A DNA stretch of 8,922 bases from JBOGUF01 sp050696075. Lineage in GTDB: Bacteria > Chloroflexota > Chloroflexia > Thermomicrobiales > UBA6265. The stretch is taken from NCBI GenBank assembly GCA_050696075.1, contig JBOGUF010000160.1, forward strand, positions 1 to 8,922, written 5' to 3'. The translations under genes were made by a program, and so were the position numbers. This document shows positions 1 to 7,354 of the stretch, piece by piece. The notes beneath the pieces were generated by a model. That model was not told the DNA's origin, did no database searches, and saw only the letters and a program-made list of their open reading frames with translations. Each line of letters begins with the position of its first letter. Positions within the stretch are counted from its first letter, which is position 1.

Positions 1-1956
1 GGCTACGAGGCGACGCCGCGCGCCGCGGGGCCGCGCGGGCGGTCCCGCCGTCCCTGGTGGCGCGAGCGGAAGGTGCTGCCGACCGCGATCGGGACGGCTC
101 TCTGGATCGCGGCCTTCGTCCTCTCGCTGGTGGATGCCTCACCGATCGCCGTCGACGTCATCTACGCGACGGCGATGGTCATCGCTGGTGGGGCGTTTGC
201 CCGCGCCGGTCTGCAGTCGATCCGCACCCGGCGGCTCGATATGAACGTGCTCATGACCGTTTCTGCCATCGGCGCGGCAGCCCTTGGCGACTGGTCGGAG
301 GGGGCGATGGTGATCGTCCTCTTCGCCCTCGGCGGCACCCTCCAGGCGCTGACGATCGACCGTACCCGCGGTGCGATCCGGGCGCTGATGGAGCTTGCCC
401 CGGCCGAGGCGGTGCGGCTGCATGACGGCGCGGAGGTCGTCGTGCCGGTCGCGGCGCTGCGCGTGGGCGACCTGCTTCGGGTCAAGCCCGGCTCGCGAGT
501 GCCCACCGACGGCCGGATCGTCGAGGGCGCATCGGCGCTCGATCAGAGCGCGATCACCGGCGAGAGCATTCCGGTCGACAAGGCGGCCGGCGACGCGGTG
601 CTTTCCGGCACGGTCAACGGCCCTGGCTCGTTGACCGTCGAAGTCGAGCGGGCCGCCACCGATTCGACCCTGGCGCGGATTATCCACCTCGTCGAAGAGG
701 CGCAGGGGAGCCGCGCGCCGTCGCAAGCACTCGTCGACCGCTTCGCGGCCGTCTACACGCCGGTCGTGATAGCCGGCGCCGTGGCGCTGGCGGTGCTCGG
801 GTCGCTCTTCTCGAACCCGGATACCTGGATCTATCGCGCACTCGTGCTGCTCGTCATCGCCTGCCCGTGCGCATTGGTGATCTCGACGCCGGTCTCGATC
901 GTCTCCGCCATCGGCGCGGCGACGCGGCGCGGCGTCTTAGTGAAGGGCGGCGCGGCGTTGGAGGCGGCCGGACGTGCCCGCGTGGTCGCGTTCGACAAGA
1001 CCGGCACGCTGACGCGCGGCCGGCCGGCAGTGACATATGTTGTCGCGGGCAACGACTTCACCGAGAAGGAGCTACTGCGCCTGGCGGCAGGTGTGGAAGC
1101 ACTGTCGGAGCACCCGCTGGCGCGATCGGTCGTCGCCCGGGCGCTCCACGACGGGATCGCCATTCCCGGGGCCACGGACTTTACGGCGACGGCGGGTCGC
1201 GGTGCGGCGGCGACCGTCGAAGGCCGGCGCGTGCTGGTCGGCAGCTCATGCTGGTTTACGGAGCGGCGCATTGTCGCTGAGACCTCGCCCAATGGTCATC
1301 GAGGCGTGCTCGATGCGGCTGACCGTATGGCTGCTGAGGGTCAGACGCCCTTCCTGGTTGGCGTCGTTGAGCGGGATGGTTCGGTCAGGCTGGCCGGGGT
1401 GATCGCGGTTGCCGACACCGAGCGACCGAACGCCCGCGCCGCGCTGGCCGCCCTGCGCGCCGCCGGCGTCGAGCGCATCGTCGTCTTGACCGGCGACAAC
1501 CGCGCGACCGGCAACGCGCTGGCCGAAGCGGTCGGCGCGGATGAGGCGCGCGCGGAGTTGCTGCCGGCAGAGAAGGCGGGCGCCGTGGCCGATTTGCGTG
1601 CCCGCTATGGTCCGGTGGCGATGATCGGCGACGGCGTCAACGATGCGCCGGCGCTCGCCTCGGCCGACGTTGGGATCGCGATGGGCGGCGCCGGCACTGA
1701 CGTTGCCCTGGAAACCGCGGACCTGGTGTTGATGCGCGACGACCTCGAAAGCGTCGCCGACGCCATCTCCCTCTCGCGCCGCACCGCGCGCGTCATCCGG
1801 CAGAACATCACACTCTCGCTCGCGATCAAGGCGCTGGCGCTGGTCCTCGGCGCGTTCGGCTTCGTGAACCTCTGGATTGCCGTTGCCGCCGACATGGGAA
1901 TGTCGCTGGTCGTGACGTTCAACGGACTGAGGTTGGCGCGGGGGCGACGGATGTAG
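1..1956 (+). CDS. P1B-2-type heavy-metal-translocating ATPase (ZntA/CadA-like), 5' end cut by window
   Basis: Membrane pump that uses ATP to export divalent soft metals (Zn, Cd, Pb, perhaps Co) from the cytoplasm. The frame is open from base 1, giving 651 visible codons. The first residues, GYEATP, resemble the end of an HMA metal-binding domain, so the real start lies upstream; the GTG at 73 is internal. Counting from base 1: membrane helices near 27-45, 47-68 and 80-115; actuator loop TGES at 186-189; CPC metal site at 288-290; phosphorylation motif DKTGTLT at 332-338; the HP dipeptide specific to P1B pumps at 371-372; GDGVNDAP hinge at 543-550. Lys610 in helix 7 and Asp631 in helix 8 (AADMG) match the Lys/Asp pair of ZntA. 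The Asn/Tyr and Met/Ser-Ser residues of CopA copper pumps are absent. Family assignment is firm; the exact metal is inferred. It converges on the CopCD fusion gene downstream. Confidence 0.95.
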   Translation, partial: GYEATPRAAGPRGRSRRPWWRERKVLPTAIGTALWIAAFVLSLVDASPIAVDVIYATAMVIAGGAFARAGLQSIRTRRLDMNVLMTVSAIGAAALGDWSEGAMVIVLFALGGTLQALTIDRTRGAIRALMELAPAEAVRLHDGAEVVVPVAALRVGDLLRVKPGSRVPTDGRIVEGASALDQSAITGESIPVDKAAGDAVLSGTVNGPGSLTVEVERAATDSTLARIIHLVEEAQGSRAPSQALVDRFAAVYTPVVIAGAVALAVLGSLFSNPDTWIYRALVLLVIACPCALVISTPVSIVSAIGAATRRGVLVKGGAALEAAGRARVVAFDKTGTLTRGRPAVTYVVAGNDFTEKELLRLAAGVEALSEHPLARSVVARALHDGIAIPGATDFTATAGRGAAATVEGRRVLVGSSCWFTERRIVAETSPNGHRGVLDAADRMAAEGQTPFLVGVVERDGSVRLAGVIAVADTERPNARAALAALRAAGVERIVVLTGDNRATGNALAEAVGADEARAELLPAEKAGAVADLRARYGPVAMIGDGVNDAPALASADVGIAMGGAGTDVALETADLVLMRDDLESVADAISLSRRTARVIRQNITLSLAIKALALVLGAFGFVNLWIAVAADMGMSLVVTFNGLRLARGRRM

Positions 1957-1959
1957 CAT

Positions 1960-2025
1960 CCCTCACCCCGGCGCCTCCTCTCTCGCGCACGGGAGAGGGG
2001 TGGCGCGATAGCGCCGGGGTGAGGG
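1960..2025. repeat. REP-like intergenic palindrome between convergent genes
   Basis: A perfect 15-base inverted repeat, CCCTCACCCCGGCGC at 1960-1974 and GCGCCGGGGTGAGGG at 2011-2025, encloses a second, smaller one: CCTCTC at 1977-1982 and GAGAGG at 1993-1998 around a 10-base loop. It begins 3 bases after the ATPase stop and ends 6 bases before the stop of the minus-strand gene, so it fills the convergent gap. The CCCTCACCCC...GGGAGAGGGG pattern resembles the short palindromic elements scattered between genes in many high-GC bacteria. That it is a multicopy element here is inference, as only one copy is in the window. Confidence 0.7.
1960..2025. terminator. Probable bidirectional terminator formed by the palindrome
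   Basis: RNA from either strand can fold the 15-base GC-rich stem with an inner 6-base hairpin. Both flanking genes end within a few bases of it. There is no T-run on either side, so it is not a canonical intrinsic terminator. It may act through folding alone, with Rho, or by protecting the 3' ends. Confidence 0.45.
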
Positions 2026-2031
2026 CTGATC

Positions 2032-4368
2032 CTACCCGCTCGCCGGCGTTGCTTCAGGTGTCGCGGCTGGCTCAATCACCGGCGGTTCGATGCGGAGCGG
2101 CTCGTCGTAGCTGATGAAGTGGTTCAGCATGTAGTGGCCGCGGGCGACCATCGTCTCGCGCAGGACCTGGCCGCTCTCGAGGCCGATCCACCAGGTGAAC
2201 CAGCCGGGGTCGATGTTGCCGCGGGCGGGTACGACGAAGCTGACCATCCGCGCCATCTCGCCGTCGATCTCCTCGGTCATGCCGAGGCGCAAGCCGGTTG
2301 CCCCACGGTAACTTTCGTCCCACTCGGATGGCGGAATGACCGGCCGCGCGTCCCGCTCGGTCCATTCGCCCCCTTCCCGGCGGAACCACTGGCGGTCGCC
2401 GACGGTGATCAGCTCGAAGGTGTCAGTGCGGAGATCCATCGCCGGCGGTCGATTCGCCCCGCCCGCGTCGACGAGGTGGTCGGAGTCGACGTAGTTGCCG
2501 CCGCCGTCGGCGAGGCGCTGGACGTAGTGGACCCGCGTCGCGCCGGTCAGCGTCGCCATGCCCCGTTGGAATAGCGCCACGGCCTCGGCGGTGCTGCCGG
2601 ACGGGACATCAACGGCATCCATGCCGACGACGCTCGGGTCGGGGAGCATGAAGTAGAAGGTCGCCGCGGCGTCCGGCATGCCCAACCGGCGAACCAGCGC
2701 CTGCACGCGCCACCAACCGCCGATGCTGAGCTCCATGCCGTCGCTGACGAACCCGCCCTCGCCGTTCGGCGACACATCGGTCTCCCGCGGCTCGGTTTCG
2801 TAGTTGAGGCTCTCAAAGGTGAGCCGGACAAGCGCGACCTGATCAGTGGGCGCCGGGGTGCCGTCCGCGTCTTCGAGCAGGACGGTGACCGTATTCTCGC
2901 CCGGTTCAACTGGCGCGATTTGCAGCCGGACATCGAGCGCGTGCGCCGGATCCTCGACCGCCAGCGGCGCGGCGAGGTCGATGAACTCGACCGTGCCAAC
3001 CGTTGCCGTTGCCGGCGGCGACAGGAGCGCCAGGATCGAGCCGCCGAGGACGACGAGGAGCACCATCGCCGCTTCGAGGCGCACGGTCGATTGGAGGGCG
3101 GAGCCGATGCGGACCGCCGCCCGATGTAGGCGCACGCGGTGGAACGTCGCCAGGGCCAAGACCGGCACCAGAATCGTCGCCTTGGCGATCAGGATGCGGC
3201 CGTAGTCGCTCTCCCACAGCTCGCGCACGGCCGGCAGCACAAGTCCCGCGTTCAGTACGCCCGTGCCCGCGCCCACGACGACCAGCGCGAGCGCATACCG
3301 GGAGAATCGGCGGATCGGATCACCTCCGGACGGTTCATCGCCGGCGGCGTCGCGGCCGGGCGGCCAGGAGAGCGCGAGGTGGGCCAGCCCGCCGACCCAA
3401 AGGGCGACCGCAATCTGGTGGACCGTGTCCGACGCGATCGCCAGTGCCCGGTACGACTCGCGCGCCGCCGCGTGGCTGGTGAAGCTGAGCCCGACTAGCG
3501 TGACGAGCGCGACCATTCCGCCCACCAGTTCAAACGCGGTCATCGCTGGCGTGATATTGCCTCGTCGCGCGCCGAGCAAGACTAGGCTCAGCACAAACGC
3601 CATTGCCGCCGCGCAAAGGCGTAACCACCAGGCGTCCGGCATGCCGGCCAGGGCGTCGTCCAAGGTCGGCACGATCGCCCCGTCCAGTGGGAACCATGTT
3701 TGCAAGAACGGCTCGGCGGCGGTGGCCAGCACCGCGGTGAAGGCCCCGATCGTCGTCGCCACGGCCCGCCGCGCCAATCGAGCACGGTCCCCCGCGGCGC
3801 CAGCCAGCAGGACTGGTCGATACAAGAAGCCGGCCGCTGCAACCGCAATCCCCAGAAACGTCAACCACCGGGTTGCGACCGCCCACGGCTGAGGTCGCTC
3901 GCCCTCGACCGTGGCCGCGCCGGGCGCGCTGCCGGTGCCGACGCGGAAGGCGAAGCTGCCGCTCAAGGTGTGGCCGTCGTCGGCGGAACGCACGGCCCAG
4001 ATGATGGTGTAGGTACCGGCCCCGACGTCGTCCACCTCGCCGACGACGTGCCGCGGGTCGTTTGGGTCGACGCGCAGGTTGCGGACCGGCAGTTCGGCGC
4101 CGTCCGCCTCGAGCACCCGCAAACCTGGCGAGCCGGCGCCGACGTCGACCCGCTCGGTCAGCCAGAGTTCGATCGCCCGCGGCGGCGCGGCCAGGAGGCC
4201 ATCCTCGGGTGGCTCGGCGCGGACCAGTTCGGGATGAGCGGCAGCGGGGTGAGCAACCGCCAGCGTCGCGGCCAGCGCGAGACAGACGAGCGCCAGCACC
4301 GGCAGGATGGGTCGCCGGTGGCGCGAATCCGCGGCGCGGGGTGAAGCGGAACGGGTGTAGGTGAACAA
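2032..4368 (-). CDS. CopC-CopD copper-resistance fusion with extra C-terminal beta-sandwich and LppX/LolA-like domains
   Basis: Exported, membrane-anchored copper-handling protein of 778 residues from the TTG at 4368. Residues 1-44 form a signal peptide (hydrophobic 21-39, then AHPAAA). Predicted cleavage leaves His45 as the mature N-terminus. Residues 45-145 are a CopC domain with the SADDGH motif; His45, Asp131 and His133 correspond to the Cu(II) ligands known in CopC. Residues 167-450 are a CopD-like membrane domain of about eight helices, including the typical H-x6-WVGG stretch (His317, WVGG 324-327). Residues 458-575 look like an extracellular YtkA/FixH-type beta-sandwich. Residues 590-762 resemble LppX/LolA-like domains (WFRREGGEW, DGEMARMVSF, final IEPP), followed by an ATPEATPASG tail. 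The open frame runs on to 4773 but overlaps tupA; the TTG has AGGA 7 bases upstream and places the signal peptide correctly. CopC and CopD assignments are strong; the last two domains are tentative. Confidence 0.88.
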   Translation of the reverse strand: MFTYTRSASPRAADSRHRRPILPVLALVCLALAATLAVAHPAAAHPELVRAEPPEDGLLAAPPRAIELWLTERVDVGAGSPGLRVLEADGAELPVRNLRVDPNDPRHVVGEVDDVGAGTYTIIWAVRSADDGHTLSGSFAFRVGTGSAPGAATVEGERPQPWAVATRWLTFLGIAVAAAGFLYRPVLLAGAAGDRARLARRAVATTIGAFTAVLATAAEPFLQTWFPLDGAIVPTLDDALAGMPDAWWLRLCAAAMAFVLSLVLLGARRGNITPAMTAFELVGGMVALVTLVGLSFTSHAAARESYRALAIASDTVHQIAVALWVGGLAHLALSWPPGRDAAGDEPSGGDPIRRFSRYALALVVVGAGTGVLNAGLVLPAVRELWESDYGRILIAKATILVPVLALATFHRVRLHRAAVRIGSALQSTVRLEAAMVLLVVLGGSILALLSPPATATVGTVEFIDLAAPLAVEDPAHALDVRLQIAPVEPGENTVTVLLEDADGTPAPTDQVALVRLTFESLNYETEPRETDVSPNGEGGFVSDGMELSIGGWWRVQALVRRLGMPDAAATFYFMLPDPSVVGMDAVDVPSGSTAEAVALFQRGMATLTGATRVHYVQRLADGGGNYVDSDHLVDAGGANRPPAMDLRTDTFELITVGDRQWFRREGGEWTERDARPVIPPSEWDESYRGATGLRLGMTEEIDGEMARMVSFVVPARGNIDPGWFTWWIGLESGQVLRETMVARGHYMLNHFISYDEPLRIEPPVIEPAATPEATPASG

Positions 4369-4375
4369 TCGGTCG

Positions 4376-4379
4376 TCCT
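4376..4379 (-). promoter_or_regulatory. Shine-Dalgarno site supporting the TTG start of the CopCD fusion
   Basis: Read on the minus strand, AGGA lies 7 bases before the TTG at 4368. This is the start nearest the signal peptide and the only one near it with a well-placed ribosome site, so it decides against the much longer open frame starting at 4773. Confidence 0.6.
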
Positions 4380-4435
4380 GCGAGTACGCTCGAGTCGGTC
4401 GCAATCGGCAATCAAAGATACCAATAAAATGGCGT

Positions 4436-4457
4436 CGCGCCGAGGTGATCCGGCGCG
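4436..4457. repeat. Inverted repeat in divergent promoter region
   Basis: CGCGCCG at 4436-4442 and CGGCGCG at 4451-4457 form a perfect 7-base stem around an 8-base spacer. It sits beside the A/T-rich patch and could be an operator or an RNA hairpin in the minus-strand leader. Confidence 0.4.
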
Positions 4458-4483
4458 GCTGCTCTTTCCAAAGGTACAACGTG

Positions 4484-4502
4484 AATCCGGCTCGTGCGGA
4501 TT
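4484..4502. repeat. Inverted repeat near the tup promoter, possible operator
   Basis: AATCCG at 4484-4489 and CGGATT at 4497-4502 are perfect inverted half-sites around 7 bases. They end 18 bases before the -10-like TAGAAT at 4521, so they cover the place where a -35 would be, which is where a repressor or activator of a tungstate operon might bind. No known regulator site is recognised. Confidence 0.4.
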
Positions 4503-4558
4503 GCGAACGGGATAGTTCGATAGAATGAAGAATGAATGCGGACTTGGCAATGCGCCGC

Positions 4559-4565
4559 AAGGAGG
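4559..4565 (+). promoter_or_regulatory. Strong Shine-Dalgarno site that sets the tupA start
   Basis: AAGGAGG lies 8 bases before the ATG at 4574. The in-frame ATGs at 4532 and 4550 lie upstream of this site, so 4574 is the start; it also gives a normal signal peptide. Confidence 0.85.
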
Positions 4566-4573
4566 GATGCCCG

Positions 4574-5461
4574 ATGCGACCGACATTGTGCCGTTTGAGC
4601 ATGATCTTGGCCTTTGCATTCCTGTTCGCCATGGGATCGGCGGTGGCCGCCGCGCAAGACCAGCCGTCCGGACCGACCGACGTCATCCTCGCGACGACGA
4701 CGAGCACCCAGGACTCCGGGTTGCTCGACGTGTTGACGCCGCTCTTCGAGGAACGCACGGGATACCATCTCAAACCAATCGCGGTCGGTTCCGGCGCCGC
4801 GATGAAGCTCGGGGAGGAGGGGGAGGCGGACGTGCTGCTGGTTCACAGTCCGTCCGACGAAGCGGCGTTCATGGCCGCGGGCTTTGGCACCGATCGGCAT
4901 CTGGTGATGGTCAACGACTTCGTCCTCCTTGGCCCGGCAGACGATCCGGCCGCGGTTGCGGAGCAGGGGGCGCTCGCGGCGATGACGGCCATCTCGGCGT
5001 CGACGGCGACCTTTGTCAGCCGCGGCGACGAGTCCGGTACGCACAAGCTGGAGTTGTCGCTATGGGAAGCGGCGGGGGTGACGCCCGAAGGCGGCTGGTA
5101 CGTCGAATCGGGTACCGGTATGGGTGACACCCTCAACCTGGCCAACGAGCGCGAGGGCTACACCATCGCCGACCGGGGAACGTATCTGGCGCTGAGAGAC
5201 CGCCTCGATCTGGTGGTCTTGGTCGAAGGCGACCCGTTGCTCCTCAATCCCTACCACGTCATCGCGGTCAACCCCGACCGGTACGACACGATCAATGACG
5301 TCGGCGCGCGCGCCTTCATCGAATTTCTCCTCGATCCAGAGACACAAGCGGTCATCGGCGAGTTCGGTCTCGAGGAGTTTGGCCAACCGCTCTTCACGCC
5401 ATGCGCCGACAACGCGTGCGGCGTTGCCCCCGCGACGCCGACGGCAACTCCAAACGGCTAA
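4574..5461 (+). CDS. tupA: Tungstate ABC transporter substrate-binding protein TupA
   Basis: Extracellular protein that captures tungstate and delivers it to TupB/TupC. It has 295 residues. Residues 1-27 are a signal peptide (hydrophobic 9-24, then AVAAA-QDQ), with no lipobox cysteine, so the protein is not obviously a lipoprotein. The mature part carries the family's anion-binding stretches: TTTSTQDSGLLD at 41-52, VGSGAAMKLGEEGEADVLLVH at 71-91, and SRGDESGTHKLE at 149-160. The GTGMGDTLNLANE stretch at 180-192 is also typical. Two cysteines, 277 and 282, near the end could form a disulfide. The C-terminus is a short Thr/Pro tail (ATPTATPNG). It is the first gene of a five-gene operon; tupB follows after 23 bases. 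TupA proteins favour tungstate over molybdate, but a looser oxyanion specificity cannot be excluded from sequence. Confidence 0.93.
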   Translation: MRPTLCRLSMILAFAFLFAMGSAVAAAQDQPSGPTDVILATTTSTQDSGLLDVLTPLFEERTGYHLKPIAVGSGAAMKLGEEGEADVLLVHSPSDEAAFMAAGFGTDRHLVMVNDFVLLGPADDPAAVAEQGALAAMTAISASTATFVSRGDESGTHKLELSLWEAAGVTPEGGWYVESGTGMGDTLNLANEREGYTIADRGTYLALRDRLDLVVLVEGDPLLLNPYHVIAVNPDRYDTINDVGARAFIEFLLDPETQAVIGEFGLEEFGQPLFTPCADNACGVAPATPTATPNG

Positions 5462-5473
5462 CGGCTAACGGCT
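5453..5473 (+). repeat. Three tandem copies of a 7-base unit at the tupA stop
   Basis: AACGGCT occurs three times head to tail at 5453-5459, 5460-5466 and 5467-5473. Because 7 is not a multiple of 3, the copies place stop codons in all three frames: TAA at 5459, TAA at 5466 and TAG at 5473. The last copy runs directly into the tupB ribosome site. Confidence 0.85.
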
Positions 5474-5484
5474 AGGGAGCTACC

Positions 5485-6183
5485 ATGACCGACCTCTGGA
5501 ACGGCCTGATCGAAGCGATTCGCCTCTTGGCGACGGGCGATCGGGACGTATGGGAGGTGGTCCTGCTCTCCCTGCGCGTCTCGCTGACGGCGATGGTCGT
5601 CAGCCTCCTGATCGGCGTACCGATCGGGTCCGCGCTGGCGCTGACGCGGTTTCCGGGGCGGTTGCTGGTGGTCGGGCTGGTGCATACGGGGATGGGATTG
5701 CCGCCCGTAACGGTCGGGCTGATCGTCAGCCTCGTCCTGTGGCGGAATGGTCCGCTCGGTCAATTGCGCCTGCTCTACACGCCGACCGCGATGGCGATCG
5801 CCCAGGCGGTGATCGCCACGCCGATCGTGATCGGGCTGACGATCGCGGCGTTGCAAGGGCTCGACCCGCGCTATCGGCTGCAACTGCTCGCGCTTGGGGC
5901 GTCACGGGTGCAGGCGATGTGGTGGATGTGGCGGGAGGCGCGGCTGCCGATCCTGGCGGCGGTGATGGTTGGGTTCGGCGCGGTTATCTCCGAGGTAGGC
6001 GCGGCGATGATGGTCGGCGGCAACGTCAAGGGGGAGACGCGCGTCCTGACCACGGCGACCGTCTTGGAGGTTGGTCGGGGCAACTTCGACGTCGCCGTCG
6101 CCCTCTCGATCGTCCTCCTCGTACTCACCTACACCGTGAACCTGACTTTGACGCTGATCCAGCAACGCCGTCGCGCGGCGTGA
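5485..6183 (+). CDS. tupB: Tungstate ABC transporter permease TupB
   Basis: Inner-membrane channel subunit of the tungstate importer, 232 residues, usual for TupB. Hydrophobic helices lie near 25-53, 60-85, 99-122, 154-177 and 201-224, consistent with a short five- to six-helix permease. The cytoplasmic EAA-type loop, where the permease docks on the ATPase, is visible at 134-152 (LLALGASRVQAMWWMWREA). It is followed by the strongly conserved ISEVGAAMMVGGNVKGETRVLTT at 168-190, characteristic of tungstate/molybdate-type permeases. The start ATG has AGGGAG 5 bases upstream. The gene sits 23 bases after tupA and 19 bases before tupC, as expected for co-translated subunits. Confidence 0.93.
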   Translation: MTDLWNGLIEAIRLLATGDRDVWEVVLLSLRVSLTAMVVSLLIGVPIGSALALTRFPGRLLVVGLVHTGMGLPPVTVGLIVSLVLWRNGPLGQLRLLYTPTAMAIAQAVIATPIVIGLTIAALQGLDPRYRLQLLALGASRVQAMWWMWREARLPILAAVMVGFGAVISEVGAAMMVGGNVKGETRVLTTATVLEVGRGNFDVAVALSIVLLVLTYTVNLTLTLIQQRRRAA

Positions 6184-6202
6184 GTAGGCGGGATCGGCCA
6201 CG

Positions 6203-6952
<750 letters not shown>

Positions 6953-6955
6953 ACC

Positions 6956-7354
6956 ATGCGTGAAACAGGTAAATCGGCACTCTGGACCCGCCGCCTGCCG
7001 GAACCGTACGACACCCTCGCGCCTGACGGATCGGAGATCCGGCTGCTGGGGCAGGTGCGCGGCGCGAGCATGGTCCATTGCACCCTCCCGCCCGGCGGTG
7101 TCACGACGGCCGTCGTCCACCGCACGGTCGAGGAGGTGTGGTTCGTGGTCGGCGGTCGCGGGCAGGCCTGGCGATTATTCGCGGGCGGCGAGGAAATCAT
7201 CGACGTCGAACCGGGCGTCAGCCTGACGATCCCGCTCGGCGCGGTCTTCCAGTTCCGGACTATCGGCGAAGAGCCGCTGCAGATCGTGATCGCGACGTCC
7301 CCACCCTGGCCTGGCGACGATGAGGCGGTGGTGCGACCGGGGTATTGGTCATGA
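6956..7354 (+). CDS. Small single-domain cupin protein with incomplete metal site
   Basis: A 132-residue cytoplasmic protein with a single cupin beta-barrel. Cupin motif 1 is visible at 47-66: Gly47, His55, Glu59 and Gly66 fit, with VEEVWFVVGGRG typical of the fold. The first His of HxH is replaced by Val53. Motif 2 spans 87-102 with Gly87, Pro93 and Gly95, but its His is Phe98. Two of the four usual metal ligands are therefore missing, so it may bind a ligand without a metal, or bind metal differently. The start ATG has AGGAG 8 bases upstream, inside the end of tupC, and the gene overlaps the next by ATGA. It is therefore co-translated with the tungstate importer. The reaction or ligand is unknown; roles in sensing or handling the imported oxyanion are speculation. 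Confidence 0.85.
   Translation: MRETGKSALWTRRLPEPYDTLAPDGSEIRLLGQVRGASMVHCTLPPGGVTTAVVHRTVEEVWFVVGGRGQAWRLFAGGEEIIDVEPGVSLTIPLGAVFQFRTIGEEPLQIVIATSPPWPGDDEAVVRPGYWS

Larger units (their letters stand above)
4369..4573. promoter_or_regulatory. Divergent promoter region between the CopCD fusion and the tup operon
   Basis: This 205-base gap must hold promoters for both directions. An A/T-rich patch at 4411-4430, unusual in this GC-rich DNA, is the likely core promoter zone for the minus-strand gene. For the plus strand, TAGAAT at 4521-4526 matches the -10 consensus at 5 of 6 positions. TTGCGA at 4501-4506 is only 14 bases upstream of it, too close for a standard -35. Two inverted repeats lie inside (4436-4457 and 4484-4502). 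I see no ModE site and cannot support a Moco riboswitch. Confidence 0.45.

Noticed and set aside
139..726. Long minus-strand open frame opposite the ATPase (195 codons)
   Set aside because: It is Arg/Asp/Gly-rich with no recognisable domain, which is what antisense of GC-rich coding DNA gives; the plus strand encodes clear ATPase motifs.
1246..1959. Minus-strand open frame of 237 codons opposite the ATPase C-terminus
   Set aside because: Composition is that of an antisense shadow; the opposite strand holds the conserved hinge motif and last membrane helices.
3700..4344. Plus-strand open frame opposite the CopC/CopD domains
   Set aside because: No domain or membrane pattern; the minus strand encodes an intact CopC domain and signal peptide here.
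4369..4573. Moco-type (molybdenum/tungsten cofactor) riboswitch in the tupA leader
   Set aside because: The leader after the likely start site is only about 40-90 bases and I could not match the conserved core; only simple inverted repeats are supported.
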